In this document: in pieces, positions 1-12,041 of the stretch | Numbering within the stretch: position 1 is the stretch's first letter | Layout: each line of letters begins with the position of its first letter | DNA from: Simmondsia chinensis | Taxonomy: Eukaryota; Streptophyta; Magnoliopsida; Caryophyllales; Simmondsiaceae | Length of the DNA: 64,000 bases | Assembly (NCBI GenBank): GCA_018398585.1 | Contig: JAGTTD010000020.1 | Coordinates: 21,238,350 to 21,302,349 of the forward strand | Direction of reading: 5' to 3' | Made by a program: the position numbers and the translations under genes | The notes under the pieces: generated by a model | What the model saw: only the letters and a program-made list of their open reading frames with translations | The model's database searches: none | Told to the model about the DNA's origin: nothing

Positions 1-115
1 TTGGTGTTAGATAAGGACATAATAAAAGTTAATGACTAAGGATCAAACTTGTTGTCTTTATCTTTCATCACAAAATTAATACTTTCTCATCTAAATTTCA
101 AATTACTTTTTATAG

Positions 116-524
116 GTACTACGGAAACGCTTGTGCTTTTCCAGTGGTGGTAGCCACAGCGGAGGAGGTCTCATCCAGCTCAGTTGGCCATTTACTTGAT
201 CTCATAAGAAAAACCAAGGCGGAAGTCACAGACGAGTACATGAGGTCAGTGGCAGACCTCATGGTGGTCAAAGGGCGGCCCCCGTTCGCATCCGAGAGGA
301 CATACGTGGTGTCAGATCTCCGACATCTAGGTTTTGCTGACGTGGACTTCGGGTGGGGGAAACCCGCGTTTGGGGGGCCCGCAAATAACGGGTCAGTCCC
401 AGATGCAAGTTTCTACATTGCATTTAAGAATAAAAAGGGAGAAAGTGTGATAATGGTGCCGGTTGCGTTACCGGCTCCCGCCATGGATATATTTGCTAAG
501 GAGCTTGAAGCCATGCTTAAGTAA
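116..524 (+). CDS. BAHD acyltransferase, C-terminal exon (benzyl alcohol O-benzoyltransferase / HSR201-like)
   Basis: Last exon of a BAHD acyl-CoA-dependent acyltransferase; the earlier exons lie left of the window. Bases 1-115 read as an intron ending in a T-rich stretch and AG at 114-115. The open frame starts with a split codon at 116 and then TAC at 117 (YYGNACAFPVVVATA). The family's structural motif DFGWG is present as VDFGWGKP about 80 residues into the exon, followed by the usual C-terminal segment and a stop at 522-524. The HxxxD catalytic motif would be in the missing exon. Enzymes of this clade move acyl groups from acyl-CoA to alcohols in the cytosol, for volatile or defence esters. 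The YGNAxAFP phrase and DFGWGKP suggest the benzoyl/alcohol acyltransferase branch, but the substrate cannot be read from this exon. No frame damage is visible, so it looks functional. Confidence 0.9.
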
Positions 525-616
525 CAAAATTTAATGATTTAATTTGGGTTCGTTTTTTATGGGAAATTGATTATTTTTATTTTTTGGGAAAATTTATTTA
601 ATTTTGTGAAATGGGT

Positions 617-622
617 AATAAA
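617..622 (+). terminator. Poly(A) signal of the BAHD gene
   Basis: AATAAA lies about 95 bases after the stop codon in a T-rich 3' UTR. This is the likely polyadenylation signal; the cleavage site itself is not visible. Confidence 0.5.
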
Positions 623-838
623 CAAATTGTTTGTAATTGACACTTTTAGCATTAATTAAGTTGTTGACTTGTAATAATAATGTTATTGAATTGTATAAGT
701 CAATGAAATGTAAAAAGAAGTTTGAGATCTCTTTTTTAAGCAAATTTGAGTCCACATTCTCTTGTGAGATGATGCTTCACCCTTTATGCTGTCAACTATG
801 TCGGCTCGATCAATTTAGTCATGTTGTAAAAAGAAGTA

Positions 839-1186
839 GGATTATTTACACGAAACATCCTTGTACTTTTTTTATTATGTGAATTTGAGCCTTTTACTTT
901 TAGCTGTGTTAATTTAGTTCCTTCATAATTCATATTGTGTCGGTTTAGTCCTTTGGTCAAATTTGAATTAAGTTATTGATGTAATTTTTAATTATACAGT
1001 CACGTTAGATGTAAGTAGTCCACTGCAAATCCACTCACTGACTTAATTTAACCCAATTCATAACTGAACCATTAATTTTCATTAATTAACATAAATTTTA
1101 CTTCATGGACCGAATTGACACAATAACAATTTTATAGGGACTAAATTAATATAATAGTCAAAGTATAGGACCTGTGTTCAGGACCC
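839..1186. mobile_element. Foldback MITE, Mutator-like, copy 1 of 3
   Basis: Non-coding element with inverted ends: left GGATTATTTACACG..., right the reverse complement of the same family (AAAGTATAGGACC...GACCC). The arms carry the repeated phrase AATTTAGTCC / GGACTAAAT. Two better copies are at 25175-25543 and 32371-32735. Flanking 9-mers (830-838 and 1187-1195) agree at 7 of 9 bases, which fits the 9-bp duplications of Mutator-like elements. No coding capacity. Confidence 0.75.
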
Positions 1187-1740
1187 AAAAAATTAATTTT
1201 CATATTTATTTCTATGGGGTCATTTTTTTTTTTTTGAAATTATTAATAAGATATTTTCATCTTAAAATTTTTAAAATTTTTTTTCTATTTTAAGGGATAA
1301 ACATTATTATTTTCTTTTGCTTTTAATTAAAAATAAAAAAATTTGCTTTTACTTTTATTTCAGTTTGTTATTTTTGTCGGAACAAAAAATATTATTAGAG
1401 TAATGATACGAATTGTAGTAAATAATAGTAACAAATTTTCATAAAGCTGTCCCCGACATTGATATTTTTGCTCTATCAAAAAGAATCCTTTATTTAAAAT
1501 GTTTTTGTCTTTTTCCCAAACTTTCATGAAAACTCCAAAATGTGTTTTTTTTAGTGAAAAATATTTTTTTCCCCAAAACACATACCGGCCAAAAAAGTAT
1601 TAAGACCTCCCTTTAGCTATTTAAATATTTCAAATAAAAACATTTGTTAAAAAAATATTTTACCTTTAGATTCAAAGATAATTTTACTGCATTATTTACA
1701 AGAATTAGTATTTAGTATATTTCATAAATAGACATAGATG
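1187..1740. other. AT-rich spacer
   Basis: Runs of T and A and no convincing reading frame. I see no recognisable feature here. Confidence 0.5.
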
Positions 1741-2600
1741 GGAAGAGTAGAATTTCAGGCTGGGATAGGGGGTAACTACATAAAGAGAATAACTTTCATT
1801 ATCCTTGAGAGAAAGTCATTTTAATTGGGTTCTTTCTGAGGACTAAGGCTGAGCTAGAGTTAACCTCGTGATCCCAATTCCTAGGTTGTAGGTAATAGGA
1901 GAAGTCACTATTTTGAAGCTGCAACCTACCCCTTTGGGCCTAAGCCTTTCGTAGGATAAAGGTTGTTCGCTCTTGAAGTTCTTGACTATTCTAAATTGAA
2001 CACTATTTCTGCTATTCTTATAGAGGTTTTATAGAGGTATCCACTTGATGGGCCATTTCTAACAGTAGGAAGGCTCGAGCTCTATTGTCTAATGTGCTCC
2101 CTTAGTGACTCAATAAAGTCATTCTAAACCTCAGATCACCTCGAATGAATGGGTTGAACCCCACTACAAATATTTTTGTGATATCCTTATCTGTGATATT
2201 CACTGTTGAGGCCAAGGTCAATGCTCATATTGACTATAATCCTATCGGCCTTTTTGTATAGTCTCTCATTCGTTGAGGCTCCCACACAATTCATAACTTA
2301 CTCTCAAGATTGTTGTGCTTTTATGTTGGCCCATCAAAACAAGTTCTTTTTCAGCGAGTTAACTTTTAGTGAAGTCATTCATGCACTTCTCCAATTTATC
2401 CTCAATGATTTGGATCGTTCTCTTGATCGTAAAGTTATATTAAGAATAGCTATCAAGATCAATTCGCTTATCCTCGGGGATGTTCCCATCACCATCACTT
2501 TCAAAATCGCGGTTGTGATTACTAGACTTGTTTGAGTTGGAGCTCAGGATTCAGCTCGAGTGGAGTCAAATCCTTAATTTCTTCATCATCAAGGGCGGTT
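1741..2600 (-). other. Possible degraded retrotransposon gag-like remnant
   Basis: Less AT-rich than its flanks. On the minus strand around 2090-2190 there is a short phrase (DITKIFVVGFNPFIRGDLRF) that resembles plant LTR-retrotransposon gag, ended by stops. No LTRs or polymerase motifs were found, so the family is not settled. Confidence 0.25.
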
Positions 2601-3751
2601 GCAAAAAAAAAATGTTTGTTTCGTTTCTTTTAGTTTGTGAGTTCACCGTGAGTTTAAGGACAAGACTTGCCCTAGGATTTACCGTTACTTAGGGATAAAT
2701 TAAATTTAAATTGCACATGATTGATCTCAACCAAACACCTTTGTGTGTGTTGTTGTTCATGGGTGAACCTAACTTCGATTAACTACATTTTGGGTGGATT
2801 CAAATAATGATTTAATCAAGGAGAGTTTTATATTTTTTGGCCTTTTTGGATATTGTGTAAGGGAAAATTAAAGGATATGGACTCAACGTAAGTGACTGTT
2901 AAGATGATGGTAGTTTGGGGGAAGCAGTGCTAAAGCATTCGTAAACACCTTACCTTGAATTTTTAAGATTTGAGAACTAGGATAGAGATAAGCTTCAGAT
3001 CTTGTTAGCCTATAGACAACCCAAGTCAATCAAATATGTGCCTGTCACTCTTGACGCAAAATAACGTATATAAGATCAAGCTTAACAAGAATTAATTGGA
3101 GTAATTGAAGTTTGCGTCACCAATTTAAGGCTAGCATTATTAAGCTTTGGCCTTGGCTGTGGAAACCCTAGACCAATGACACAAGCTTAATTCACCTATT
3201 GAACTAAGATAGGTGACCAATTTTAGACCAACAATATCAAGCTTAAGGCTGGCCATCAAAGTCTTATATCCATGACACAATTTAGTTACTTTTCTGATAC
3301 AAATAAAACTACAGTTATGCTAACTCTTAAGGAAAACAAAAGAAATGAAGTACAAATGTGCTATAGAAAAGCTGAAGAGTTTAATAGTGGTGTTGAGATC
3401 CTTGATTAAGCCTTCCATTTCTTATTATAGCCTAAGATCGTAACTTTGCTCATTGAATTAATACAAGTACTCAACATGTTTTGTGACCTTGGACCTTCCA
3501 TGATCCGCTAAGATTTTTACAATAAAAAGCACATGTTGAAGTAAATAGGCCTTGTCCTCCATGTTTTCAACTACTTGGAACTTTACTTGAGGCTCACATT
3601 CGCTTTTGTGTCAGGTTTTCCTTTCTTACAGCATTTCTATTCACCACCTCGAGCGTGAGCCTTAAATCTTTAACATCATCCTTGATAAATGCATCGAGTG
3701 CTTGATGTTTTCGAAATGGGTTCAATAATCTTTTAGGAACATGTGTCCACT
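2601..3751. other. Unresolved spacer, possible gag remnant at its right end
   Basis: No gene recognised. The minus strand at about 3600-3720 holds a short lysine/leucine-rich stretch (ALDAFIKDDVKDLRLTLEVV) of the kind seen in gypsy gag proteins, but this is weak. The segment ends at the target site CCACT of the next element. Confidence 0.3.
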
Positions 3752-4291
3752 TGACGCAGCGAGCATCCCATCATTAGCGAGTTGGCCTAAGCGGGTTAGT
3801 GTCACTGTGGAAGGAGCCCTGGCGGTGTAGGTTCAAGGGAAGAATGCAGCCGTATTGGCGGGTGCATTGGTGTGAGGCTCTAGAGGCGCGTGACCTTGGT
3901 AAGATCTCTACTTGACGCAACGACGGTGTCAACGTGGAGCAAGGCACGCAGAGGAAAGGCATGATTTCTAGGATTTTGGCCACGATTTTAGGAATAGATT
4001 TTAATTCTTTCCGTTTTAAGTTTATTTCCTTATTTTAAATCTAATTTTGAATTTTAAATCTTGTTTCCACCTCTATAAATTTCCCGAGGGGGGGGGGGGG
4101 GGGGCGCGGTGGTGCAGACTTGTATTTTGATAATTTTAAGTTGTTATTGAGGACATTTCTTGACTCCTCGGGTTGTGAGTAAGCAAACCATCTACCCCTC
4201 TTTGTTATTTTATTTATAGTTTAAATAAAATTCAAAGGAAAGGCTGTTGAACCTTCTCGTACCCCTTTTATCCCATACACGTACTGCATCA
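3752..4291 (+). repeat. 5' LTR of the short Ty3 element
   Basis: Begins TGACGCAGCGAGC and ends CGTACTGCATCA. It matches the 3' LTR at 5573-6101 along its length, apart from a run of about 18 G and small changes near 4087-4106. A TATA-like TATAAAT at about 4074-4080 may be its promoter. Confidence 0.92.
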
Positions 4292-4561
4292 ATTGGTATC
4301 AGAGCTCAGAATGTTTCCTGAGATGGCTCGTGGACGACCGAGTCACACCGCCCTCGGAGATGTTCGTGACCGTGATGATCAACAACAGACTAAAAGGAGA
4401 AAAGAGGAATTGGAAGAGACATTCTGGCAAATCAAGCAATGCTTGATTCAACTTGGAGCAACTTTCGTTCTTGAACTGGGATCCCTACCCTAACGCCCCT
4501 TAAAACCGGGCACTATCCAAAGAAAAAAGGAGAGAAAAGGCATTAGCACCCCACCTTCCAG

Positions 4562-5392
4562 ATGATGTGCATGATAGGCGAGAGAGTGTGCCGTTTAGCC
4601 ATCGATCCAGGAAGATGTAGCAACGCCATCTTTGAAGAAGCCGTCCAGAAGCTCGGGTTGAAGAAGGTGGATCATCCAAACCCTTGCACTATGTTCAGGA
4701 AAGGAAATTGGGTACTCCCATGTAAACGTTGCTTGGTCAAATTCTTATTTGGGATGAAGTATTGTGAGTCAGTTTGGTGCAATGTGGTGGCCATGAACGG
4801 TTACCACGTGTTGTTGGGGAAGCCATGGAAAGACCATAGACACCCCATCTACGACGAAGGATGGAACACATATTACTCCATGTATGAGGGAATAAGGACC
4901 ATCTTGAATCTAAAGAAGGTTGAGGCGCCATGTGTGGCAAAGGCTGAGAGCTCGGAACCGAAAGAGAAAACCGTGAGCACAATTGGCGATCCTGTCCTGG
5001 CGGCTACATCAGTAGGCATCACCAAAAGGAAACCCCAACCTGAAGAGAGTCGGGACAAGAAGCCCTCAACCAATGCATCGTTGACTGAGGGCGTTGGCGA
5101 GAACAGAAATGCACCCATGCTGTTGGAAGGCACACGCCAAGACATAGAGGGCGACGAAGAATTGAAGTCTGACTTGGCGCCAAGCGAAGGAAAGCACCCG
5201 AAGCTGATCCAAGAATTACTAGAGATGGTCCAAGAACGGCATATTCCACTTCAAGGATTCGCGGTACCATTGCCCAAGGAGGGTGCACCGTGTGTTGTAC
5301 ATGTTGGCTGCAGGACCAATACCGTGAAGTTCAAGGATTCAGGCACTGAGACACTAACGGTTCAAGCTCTTACGCTAGCGGCTCGTGGATGA
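4562..5392 (+). pseudogene. Ty3 aspartic protease region plus polyprotein tail, polymerase deleted
   Basis: A 276-codon frame. Its first ~110 residues are the retroviral-type protease of plant chromoviruses: IDPGRCSN at the active site, then KLGLKKVDHPNPCTMF, a CDVV-like CNVVAMNGYHVLLGKPW segment and IYDEGWNTYY. The catalytic D-[ST]-G is DPG here, so the enzyme is probably dead. From residue ~110 the sequence is low-complexity linker and then GFAVPLPKEGAPCVVHVG. No RT (YVDD), RNase H or DDE integrase motif follows. Near 5541-5572 the frame reads SRTNSLQAGEN, like the extreme C-terminus of many gypsy polyproteins, just before the 3' LTR. So the middle of the polyprotein was lost and both ends were kept. 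Confidence 0.75.
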
Positions 5393-5572
5393 ATTCTCTG
5401 CAATCCGGGGGGATGATGACACATACACCAAGGTCGGATTGGCTGAAGGAAACGAAAGCAAGCATGAACTCAAAGGGGCTGGCAGATGCCACTACCAAGC
5501 TCCATGAGACAAGGTTGATCAAGAAAGCACCGCTCAGAATTCGAGGACGAATTCTCTCCAGGCCGGAGAGAA

Positions 5573-6101
5573 TGATGCAGCGAGCATCCCATCATTGGCG
5601 GGTTGGCCTAAGTGGGTTAGTTTCACCATGGAAGGAGCCTTGGCGGGGCAGGTTCAAGGGAAGAATGCAGCCGTATTGGCGGGTGCACTGGCGTGAGGAT
5701 CTAGAGGCTCGTGACCTTGGCAAGATCTCTACTTGGCGCGACAACAATGTCAACGCGGAGCAAGGCACGCAGTGGAAAGGCTTGGTTTCTAGGATTTTGG
5801 CCACGATTTTGGGAATATATTTGATTCTTCCCATTTTCAGTTTATTCCCTTATTTTAAATCTGATTTTGAATTTCAAATCTTGTTTCCACATCTATAAAT
5901 AGAGGGGGGCCGGTTCTAGGGTGGGGCAGACTTGAACTTTAATAAATTTAAATTGTTATTATAAAGATTTCTTAACTCCTTGGGTTGTGAGTGAGCAAGC
6001 TATCTATCCCTCTTTGTTATTTTATTTATAGTTTAAATAAAATTCAGGGAAGGCTATTAAACCTTCCCGTACCCCTTTTATCCCACACACGTGCTGCATC
6101 A
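5573..6101 (+). repeat. 3' LTR of the short Ty3 element
   Basis: TGATGCAGCGAGC ... GTGCTGCATCA. It is 529 bp against 540 bp for the 5' copy and is followed by the duplicated target CCACT at 6102-6106. Confidence 0.92.
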
Positions 6102-6106
6102 CCACT

Positions 6107-6905
6107 AATAAAAATGGCTTCATTCCAGCTCCTCAAGTTTACTAAGTTAACATGTACGGTATCGATTTTTTTTATCTTGACATTAGCTTGATTGGAATAA
6201 CTCAATATGGAATTTTAAAAAATAGTATTGGATGAGAATGTACGTACTGAACATCAGCAATTTGATCAAAGATAAACAACAAAGTGATCAAACCTTGATA
6301 TTCCATCCTTTCCAAAATGATCCACTATGACGTTTTATTCTCTTCGAGAATGTAAGTATTGAACATCAATAAATCATAGGAGTGACCACATTTGAAGAAT
6401 TTGCCTCTACAATTAATGGGCCCCCATGTATCTATTATTTAGTTGATGAGATGTCCAAAGCATACTACAATGTGAAAAGTTTAGTATGGTTCAAATCATG
6501 CATGCTAATTTGTGTTGTGAACATGGCTGAAAAGGTTTCTTCTGAATCTCTAAGCACACTTCTAATTGCAGTGGGTCATGGTTTTCTAAGTGATGACCCA
6601 TCAATATTCCACTTGCTGGGGCTTGAGGGGGTGAGTCCATGACAGTTGTGGGCTAGAGTATGGTGGTCAAGTAGTGACTCGTAGTTGCAGGTTCTCCAGG
6701 TCATAATGGACTAGGAAGGTTAAGAAACCCATCATATCATGGAACCATAAGATCACTCAAAGTTTGCTGAGCCAGCAATATGGGTCTAATTTAGAACTTT
6801 ATTTTTTTCAAAGTGAGGGCATTTTAGCATCCAGAATTGAATTGATAACATAAAAGAAAACCATAAGCCAGACTTTCCTATTGAATCATTTAAGGAAGGA
6901 TACTG
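6107..6905. other. Unresolved spacer with a local duplication
   Basis: Contains two similar phrases about 125 bp apart (GAGAATGTACGTACTGAAC near 6234 and GAGAATGTAAGTATTGAAC near 6347). An 86-codon open frame at 6382-6642 matches nothing I recognise and may be chance. Confidence 0.35.
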
Positions 6906-7204
6906 TGTTATGACTCAAGGTAGATCTTGAATCATAACCTAAGGGGAAGAGAGTAAGAGGTGAGAAACGAAGTGAAAGAGATGAGAATTAGAGAGAATTA
7001 GGGGATGAGAGAGAGAAGTTATTAATCAATATTCATGAATGAATCAATGCAAACTAGAATCTACTACTTATAGCAACTAGATACAATGAATGAAAACTTT
7101 ATTAAACTAACCGACTCAACCAGCCGCCAAACAAGACCAAGACCTAACTAACATTAGACCAACTCCAACTAACATTTGAACCAAAATCTAACGATTATAA
7201 CATT

Positions 7205-9280
7205 TTCCTCCCCTTGAGAACATTCTTGGCCTCAAGAATGGAAGTGGGAAATTGGCTGCAAATGAAGTTTAGATCCTCCCAATTAGATTGCTGATCATCC
7301 AAGTTAGCCCACTGGATGACTGCTTCTGTTCTGCTTGGAGGGCCGTGTGAGGAAGGTCTGATGTCCAGAATTGCTGTTAGGTTCTATAGTATCATGCCAT
7401 TGCTAGCAGCTGCTAGAGATGTTGAAGTGCTAGTGCCACCTTCCTTTACTTGCTTCTTTAGTAAGGGCACGTGAAAAATTTGATGAACTGAGCAATCCGG
7501 AGGCAATTCAAGCTTGTAAGAAATAGCCCCCACCCATTGTATGATCTTGAAAGGTCCAAAGTAACGAGCAGAAAGCTTCACATGCCTTCGAACTGCCACT
7601 GATGACTGCTTGTAAGGCTGCAATCTCAAGTAAACATAGTCACCAACATTAAAAGATTTATCGATTCTATGCCTATCAGCAAAGTATTTCATTTGATATT
7701 GAGCAAGATGCAATTGATCTTTGAGTTACAGCATCAACTGCCTGCGTTGCTCAAGCAAATCAGTAACCCCCAGCACAGCTGATATAACTCCTTGCAAGCC
7801 AATTGGTGAAGATGGTTCATAGCCATATAATGCTTTAAAGGGAGTGGTCTTGAGGGCTGTGTGAGCATGAGAATTATACTTATACTCAGCCAATGAAAGC
7901 CAACTATGCCAATGCTTAGAATTAATGAAAGTCATGCTTGTCAAGTACAGTTCTACGCACTGGTTTACACATTCTGTTTGGCCATCGGTTTGAGGATGGT
8001 ATGAAAAACTCAAGGAAAGAGTTGTACCCAACAACCCAAACAATTTTGTCCAAAAATGGCTGATAAAAAGCTTATCTCGATTAGAAACAATAGACTGAGA
8101 CAGACCATCGAGTCTATAGATGTGATCTAGGAACAACCTTAGCAACCTTGCTGTTGTAATGGGATGAGAAAGCCCAACAAAATGGCCAAACTTGGTGAAC
8201 CGATCAACTACCACCCAAATGATTTCCTTCCCTTCAGACTTAGGAAGGCCCTCTATAAATTCCATACTAATATGTTGGCAAGGCTTCTCTGTATAGCTAA
8301 AGGTTGAAGAAGCCCTTGATATGGAATATGTTCACTCTTCGTTTGCTGACAAATTTCACAGTACTGAACACAGTGCACCACCTCATTCTTCATTCCAGTC
8401 CAATAAAAATACTGCTTTAATCTTTGATAAGTCCCCTCTATACTCGAGTGACCACCCCGAGCAGAAGAAGGAAAAGCTGAGGTCACCTGTTTCCTTAGTT
8501 CAGAGCTAGATCCCATATAAATATAACCTTTGATTCTTATCAATCCATTGCACACAGTCACTCCAGAGGCTGTACTGGTTGTTGTCTTAATACTTGCTGC
8601 AGCAAGACAGTCTTGAGCAAAGACATCATCCTCATAGGTTTGCAAAACCTCCTTCATCCAGTTAGGTAGTGTGACTAATAAGGCATTACAAGCAGTTTGA
8701 TTTTCAACTTCCATGCCCTTAGAAAGTGCATCTGCAACATATTCTCCTTACCACTTTTATAGACAATAGAGTAATCAAGCCCCAACATCTTTAAGAGTCC
8801 CTTACGTTGAACTCTAGTGGTTATCTTTTGTTCCAACAAATACTTTAAACTTTGGTGATAAGTCTTAATAACGAAATGATGTCCCTCAAAATAGTGTCTC
8901 CACTTTTGGACTACAAGAAGAATGGTAAGATACTCCTCCTCATAGATTGACAAACACAAATTCCTTGAATTCCAGGCCTAACCCAAATATGCAATAGGCC
9001 TTCCTTCTTGGGAGAGCACTGCCCCTATTGTAATGCTACTTGCATCAGTCTTCCACTCAAAAGGAAGCTTGAAATCTGGCATTGCTAACACCGGAGCAGC
9101 ACACAAAGCAGATTTAAACTGATGGAAAGCCTCTTGAGCTGTCTCATTCTAATTAAAAGCAACTTTCTTGAAAAGATCAGTGAGAGGTTTAGCCATCAAG
9201 CTGTAGCCTGATATGAACTTGCGATAATAACCAGTTAGACCAAGGAAACTCCTCAATCGCTTGATGTTAGCAGGCACAGG
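7205..9280 (-). pseudogene. Chromovirus RNase H - integrase - chromodomain remnant
   Basis: Reading the minus strand from 9280: end of the RT thumb ([18 protein letters not shown]), RNase H (SIYEEEYLTILLVVQKWRHYFEGHHFVIKT), then the integrase zinc region (GGHSSIEGTYQRLKQYFYW ... CVQYCEICQQTK at about 8330-8470) and the catalytic core 7726-8265. The core retains D in VVVDRFTKFGHF, D in SIVSNRDKLFIS and E in GQTECVN. The integrase tail (7384-7713) leads to a chromodomain at 7215-7330 with VIQWANLDDQQSNWED. Chromodomains steer insertion toward marked chromatin in this clade. The RNase H position usually TDH reads TYH. Several frame breaks separate the pieces. Confidence 0.85.
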
Positions 9281-10353
9281 CTAGTCTTTCATTGCCTGGA
9301 TTTTGCTAGGATCAGTGGCTACCCCTTCCATTGAGATAATGTGGCCTAGATAATCCACACTTGGAGTGGAAAAAGTACATTTTAATAGCTTAGCAAAAAG
9401 TTGGTATTGCCTCATCAATTCAAACACCAACTGAAGGTGCTCCAAATGCTTGTCAATACACATTTGAGAGCATCCATCCTTCTTCTTCACCAAGATCATT
9501 GGTGATGTGAAAGGACTATGACTTTGTCTAATGAAATATGTCTTCAAAATATCCTTCACCTGTTTCTCAATTTCATCCTTTTGAGCTTGCGCATATCTAT
9601 AAGGTTTGAGGTTCACAGGTTGAGCCTCCACCTTTAAGGGTATGGCATGATCCAAAATTTTCTTGGGAGGTAAGGCACTAGGAAGGGCGAACACATCATT
9701 GTACTCTTGGAGCAGTTTATGTAGGTCTGGATTAGTGTGCTTGCAATCCTCCTCAGTTGCAACAGCCTTGATTGAACACAAATGTCCAATCCATTGATAG
9801 TTTCCTTTTCGAATAACACCTTCCAACCTTTTGCTAGTCATTAAGTGCAACTGTCCTTGCTCTCTTATACCGTGAAACATGATCCTCTGTCCATTTCTAT
9901 CAAAAGAGACTATGAGCTCAGAGAAATCAAACACAATAAGACTTATGTTCTTCATCCAATCCACTCCTAAGGCCATATCACACCCTCCCAATCTTAGAAC
10001 TCAAAAATCACGAGCAAAACTATGCTTCTGCATCAACCAAGAGAACTGCTTACCCTTTGTTTGAGTTAAAATGGAGTTTCCATCAGCTACTGTCACTGTC
10101 AGAGATTGTGTCTTAATCATCTCATGTCCACAAAACTGTGTGTACTATCGCTATCCACCAAGATCAAAATGGACCTGTGTCCCACTTCTCCCCAGATTCT
10201 GATGGTGATATGATGTCCACCACCAGTTAAAGCTTGCAATGATGTTCCCAAGTCATTTCCCACAAGCTCGTTCAAGTCTTCTAATTCATCCTCTTCAATT
10301 TCCACCTGAACTTCCTCAGAATCATCCTCCTCATCCACCCTTGTAACAGTCAT
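9281..10353 (-). pseudogene. Chromovirus protease and truncated reverse transcriptase
   Basis: 10117-10353 holds the protease: HRSILILVDSDSTHSFVD, where the catalytic D-S-G is DSD. 9281-9991 holds the linker (GVDWMKN, a gypsy protease-to-RT marker) and the RT start (SPFTSPMILVKKKDG, then CID). Right after MCIDK the frame jumps to HLEHLQLVFELMRQ, which normally lies ~100 residues later. The RT palm with the YVDD-type motif is therefore missing in an in-frame deletion at about 9445-9460. The thumb (KCTFSTPSVDYLGHIIS) follows normally. Confidence 0.85.
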
Positions 10354-10365
10354 GAGAAGTTTTGG

Positions 10366-11420
10366 ATGTCATTTATGGCCGAAGAAGTACCTTTGGTTAC
10401 ATTTAAAGCACAATCGCTAAGCCTTCTTCTCTTCCAAGCTGGTGTTCTTGTTACATGAAGTCCCAGAGGATGTTCGCTGTCCAGCTTTATTTCTAGCATT
10501 CTCGGAAGCAGCTACGATGGTGTTCTCAAACAACCTAGCCTTGGAATAAGCTTTGGACAATGTAGCTGGCTCCAATGCTTTAACTTGATTCTTGATCTAG
10601 AGTTTCAGTCCACTAATGAAGCATGAGATGTAATAAGACTCGTCAGTTTCAGGATATGCAATCAGCATTCTACCTCTCAAGTTCTCAAATCGAGTCATAT
10701 ATTCCTTTACTGAGGAGGTTTTTGTTACTTTGTTGAAATGATCCACGATGTCTCCAATATCTTCATCTCCATATCAGTCACAAAGCTCCTTAACAAAATC
10801 CAGCCAAGTTATTAAAGTTCTGCCTTGCATTAGCCCAAAGTACCAAGCTTCTTGATCTCCTCGGAGGTACACTGCAGCAATATCAACCTTCTCCTCTTAT
10901 GATATGTGATAGAATTGGAAATATCTCTCGCACCTCCTTATCCAAGATTGAGGATGAGTACCATCAAAGGTCTCTATATCAATTCGAGGTTGTCTGAAGG
11001 TTGTACCTCGGCTAGTTCTTGCTGGATCATCACTACTGGTAGATACCCGAGGTTTGCTTCTGAATTAAGCTGACTAGCAGGCAATAGAATCGAAGCATTA
11101 GCTGGTCTCTCCACTGATTGTACTCTATTTAACACTTGCATACATAAATTCTGTGTTTGCTCAATAGTAGCTCCCTGTCTTGCTAACAATTGTTGCATCT
11201 CGCTAAATTGTCCACTCAAATTTTGTGATTCTTGTCTAGCGTGCTGCATTGCCACAAACATGCTACTCATCTGACGCGATATGTTAGCAATCAACTCAGC
11301 TTGATCATTTGTAGGCGCAGTTCCAGCATTGCCTTCTTCATTAACAGCTGAACCAGCAGCAATTGTGGCTACATATGAAGCTGCGCCTGCTCAAGTTGTT
11401 ACACCACCTAGCATATCTAG
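10366..11420 (-). pseudogene. Chromovirus gag
   Basis: Minus-strand gag with a coiled-coil-like N-terminus (10974-11294), then IDIETFDGTHPQSWIRRCERYF and the capsid motif around VKEYMTRFENLRGRML. The CCHC zinc knuckle near 10380-10425 reads CFKCNQRYFFGHK, and the codon expected for the last cysteine is TGA. Several other stops are present. Confidence 0.8.
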
Positions 11421-12041
11421 AAGTAACACACAAGTGAATTGAAGTATATGCAAGACAATTTGCAATTTCGAATGCTAAGTAATGCACTCAGCTAAATTTA
11501 GATCCTCGAGTAAGGATCGGATCAAACTTGTTTTGTGTAAGTCAATTCAATCAATCTTCCAGCTAAGCTTCAACTTTAGTACACGATCGAGCTTGACATC
11601 AATTATTTCGGCTCATTCCTTCAACAATCCTCCTTGTTACAGATCTGACCAACCGATCGCACTTAACTCAATCAAGTTCAATCGATTAGCTCAATCAATG
11701 AAAAATTCACTCAATACTTGCTTCAGATTACTTATGCATCAATAGTCATCCACTATTCCCAATCAAATAGCAAGAACTAAGCCTTAGAGGCTCTGATACC
11801 AAATGTTATGATTCGAGGTAGATATTGAATTGTGAAAGGGATGAGAATTAGAGAGAATTAGGGGATGAGAGAGAGAAGTTATCAATCAATATTCATGAAT
11901 GAATCAATACAAGCTAGAATCTACTACTTATAGCAACTAGATACAATGAATGAATACTTTATTAAACTAACCGACTCAACTAGCTGCTAAACAAGACCAA
12001 GGCCTAACTAACATTTGAACCAAAACCTAACAATCATAATA

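Larger units (their letters stand above)
3752..6101 (+). mobile_element. Short non-autonomous Ty3/gypsy retrotransposon, complete ends
   Basis: 2350-bp element with LTRs at 3752-4291 and 5573-6101 and a perfect 5-bp target-site duplication, CCACT, at 3747-3751 and 6102-6106. A primer binding site for initiator tRNA-Met (TGGTATCAGAGC, 4294-4305) follows the 5' LTR. A purine run (GGCCGGAGAGAA) precedes the 3' LTR. The internal part is only about 1.3 kb: a gag start (from about 4314), a protease domain (4562 onward) and a C-terminal segment. Reverse transcriptase, RNase H and integrase are absent. It can only have moved with enzymes from a relative. Confidence 0.92.
6906..12041 (-). mobile_element. 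Ty3/gypsy chromovirus, full length but decayed
   Basis: 5.1-kb element on the minus strand. LTRs are 11804-12041 (5') and 6906-7202 (3'), both starting TGTTATGA. The 5' LTR lost about 60 bp, and its outer terminus has CA changed to TA. Flanks are TACTG (6901-6905) and TATTG (12042-12046), a 5-bp target duplication with one C/T change. The primer binding site TGGTATCAGAGCC is at 11788-11800 and the polypurine tract at 7203-7214. Order on the minus strand is gag, protease, RT (deleted core), RNase H, integrase, chromodomain. Many stops and shifts make it inactive. Confidence 0.93.

Noticed and set aside
637..882. 81-codon frame after the BAHD gene
   Set aside because: It runs into the inverted end of the MITE and has no motif; probably chance.
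6382..6642. 86-codon ORF as a gene
   Set aside because: No recognisable domain, promoter or splice context; too short to support alone.
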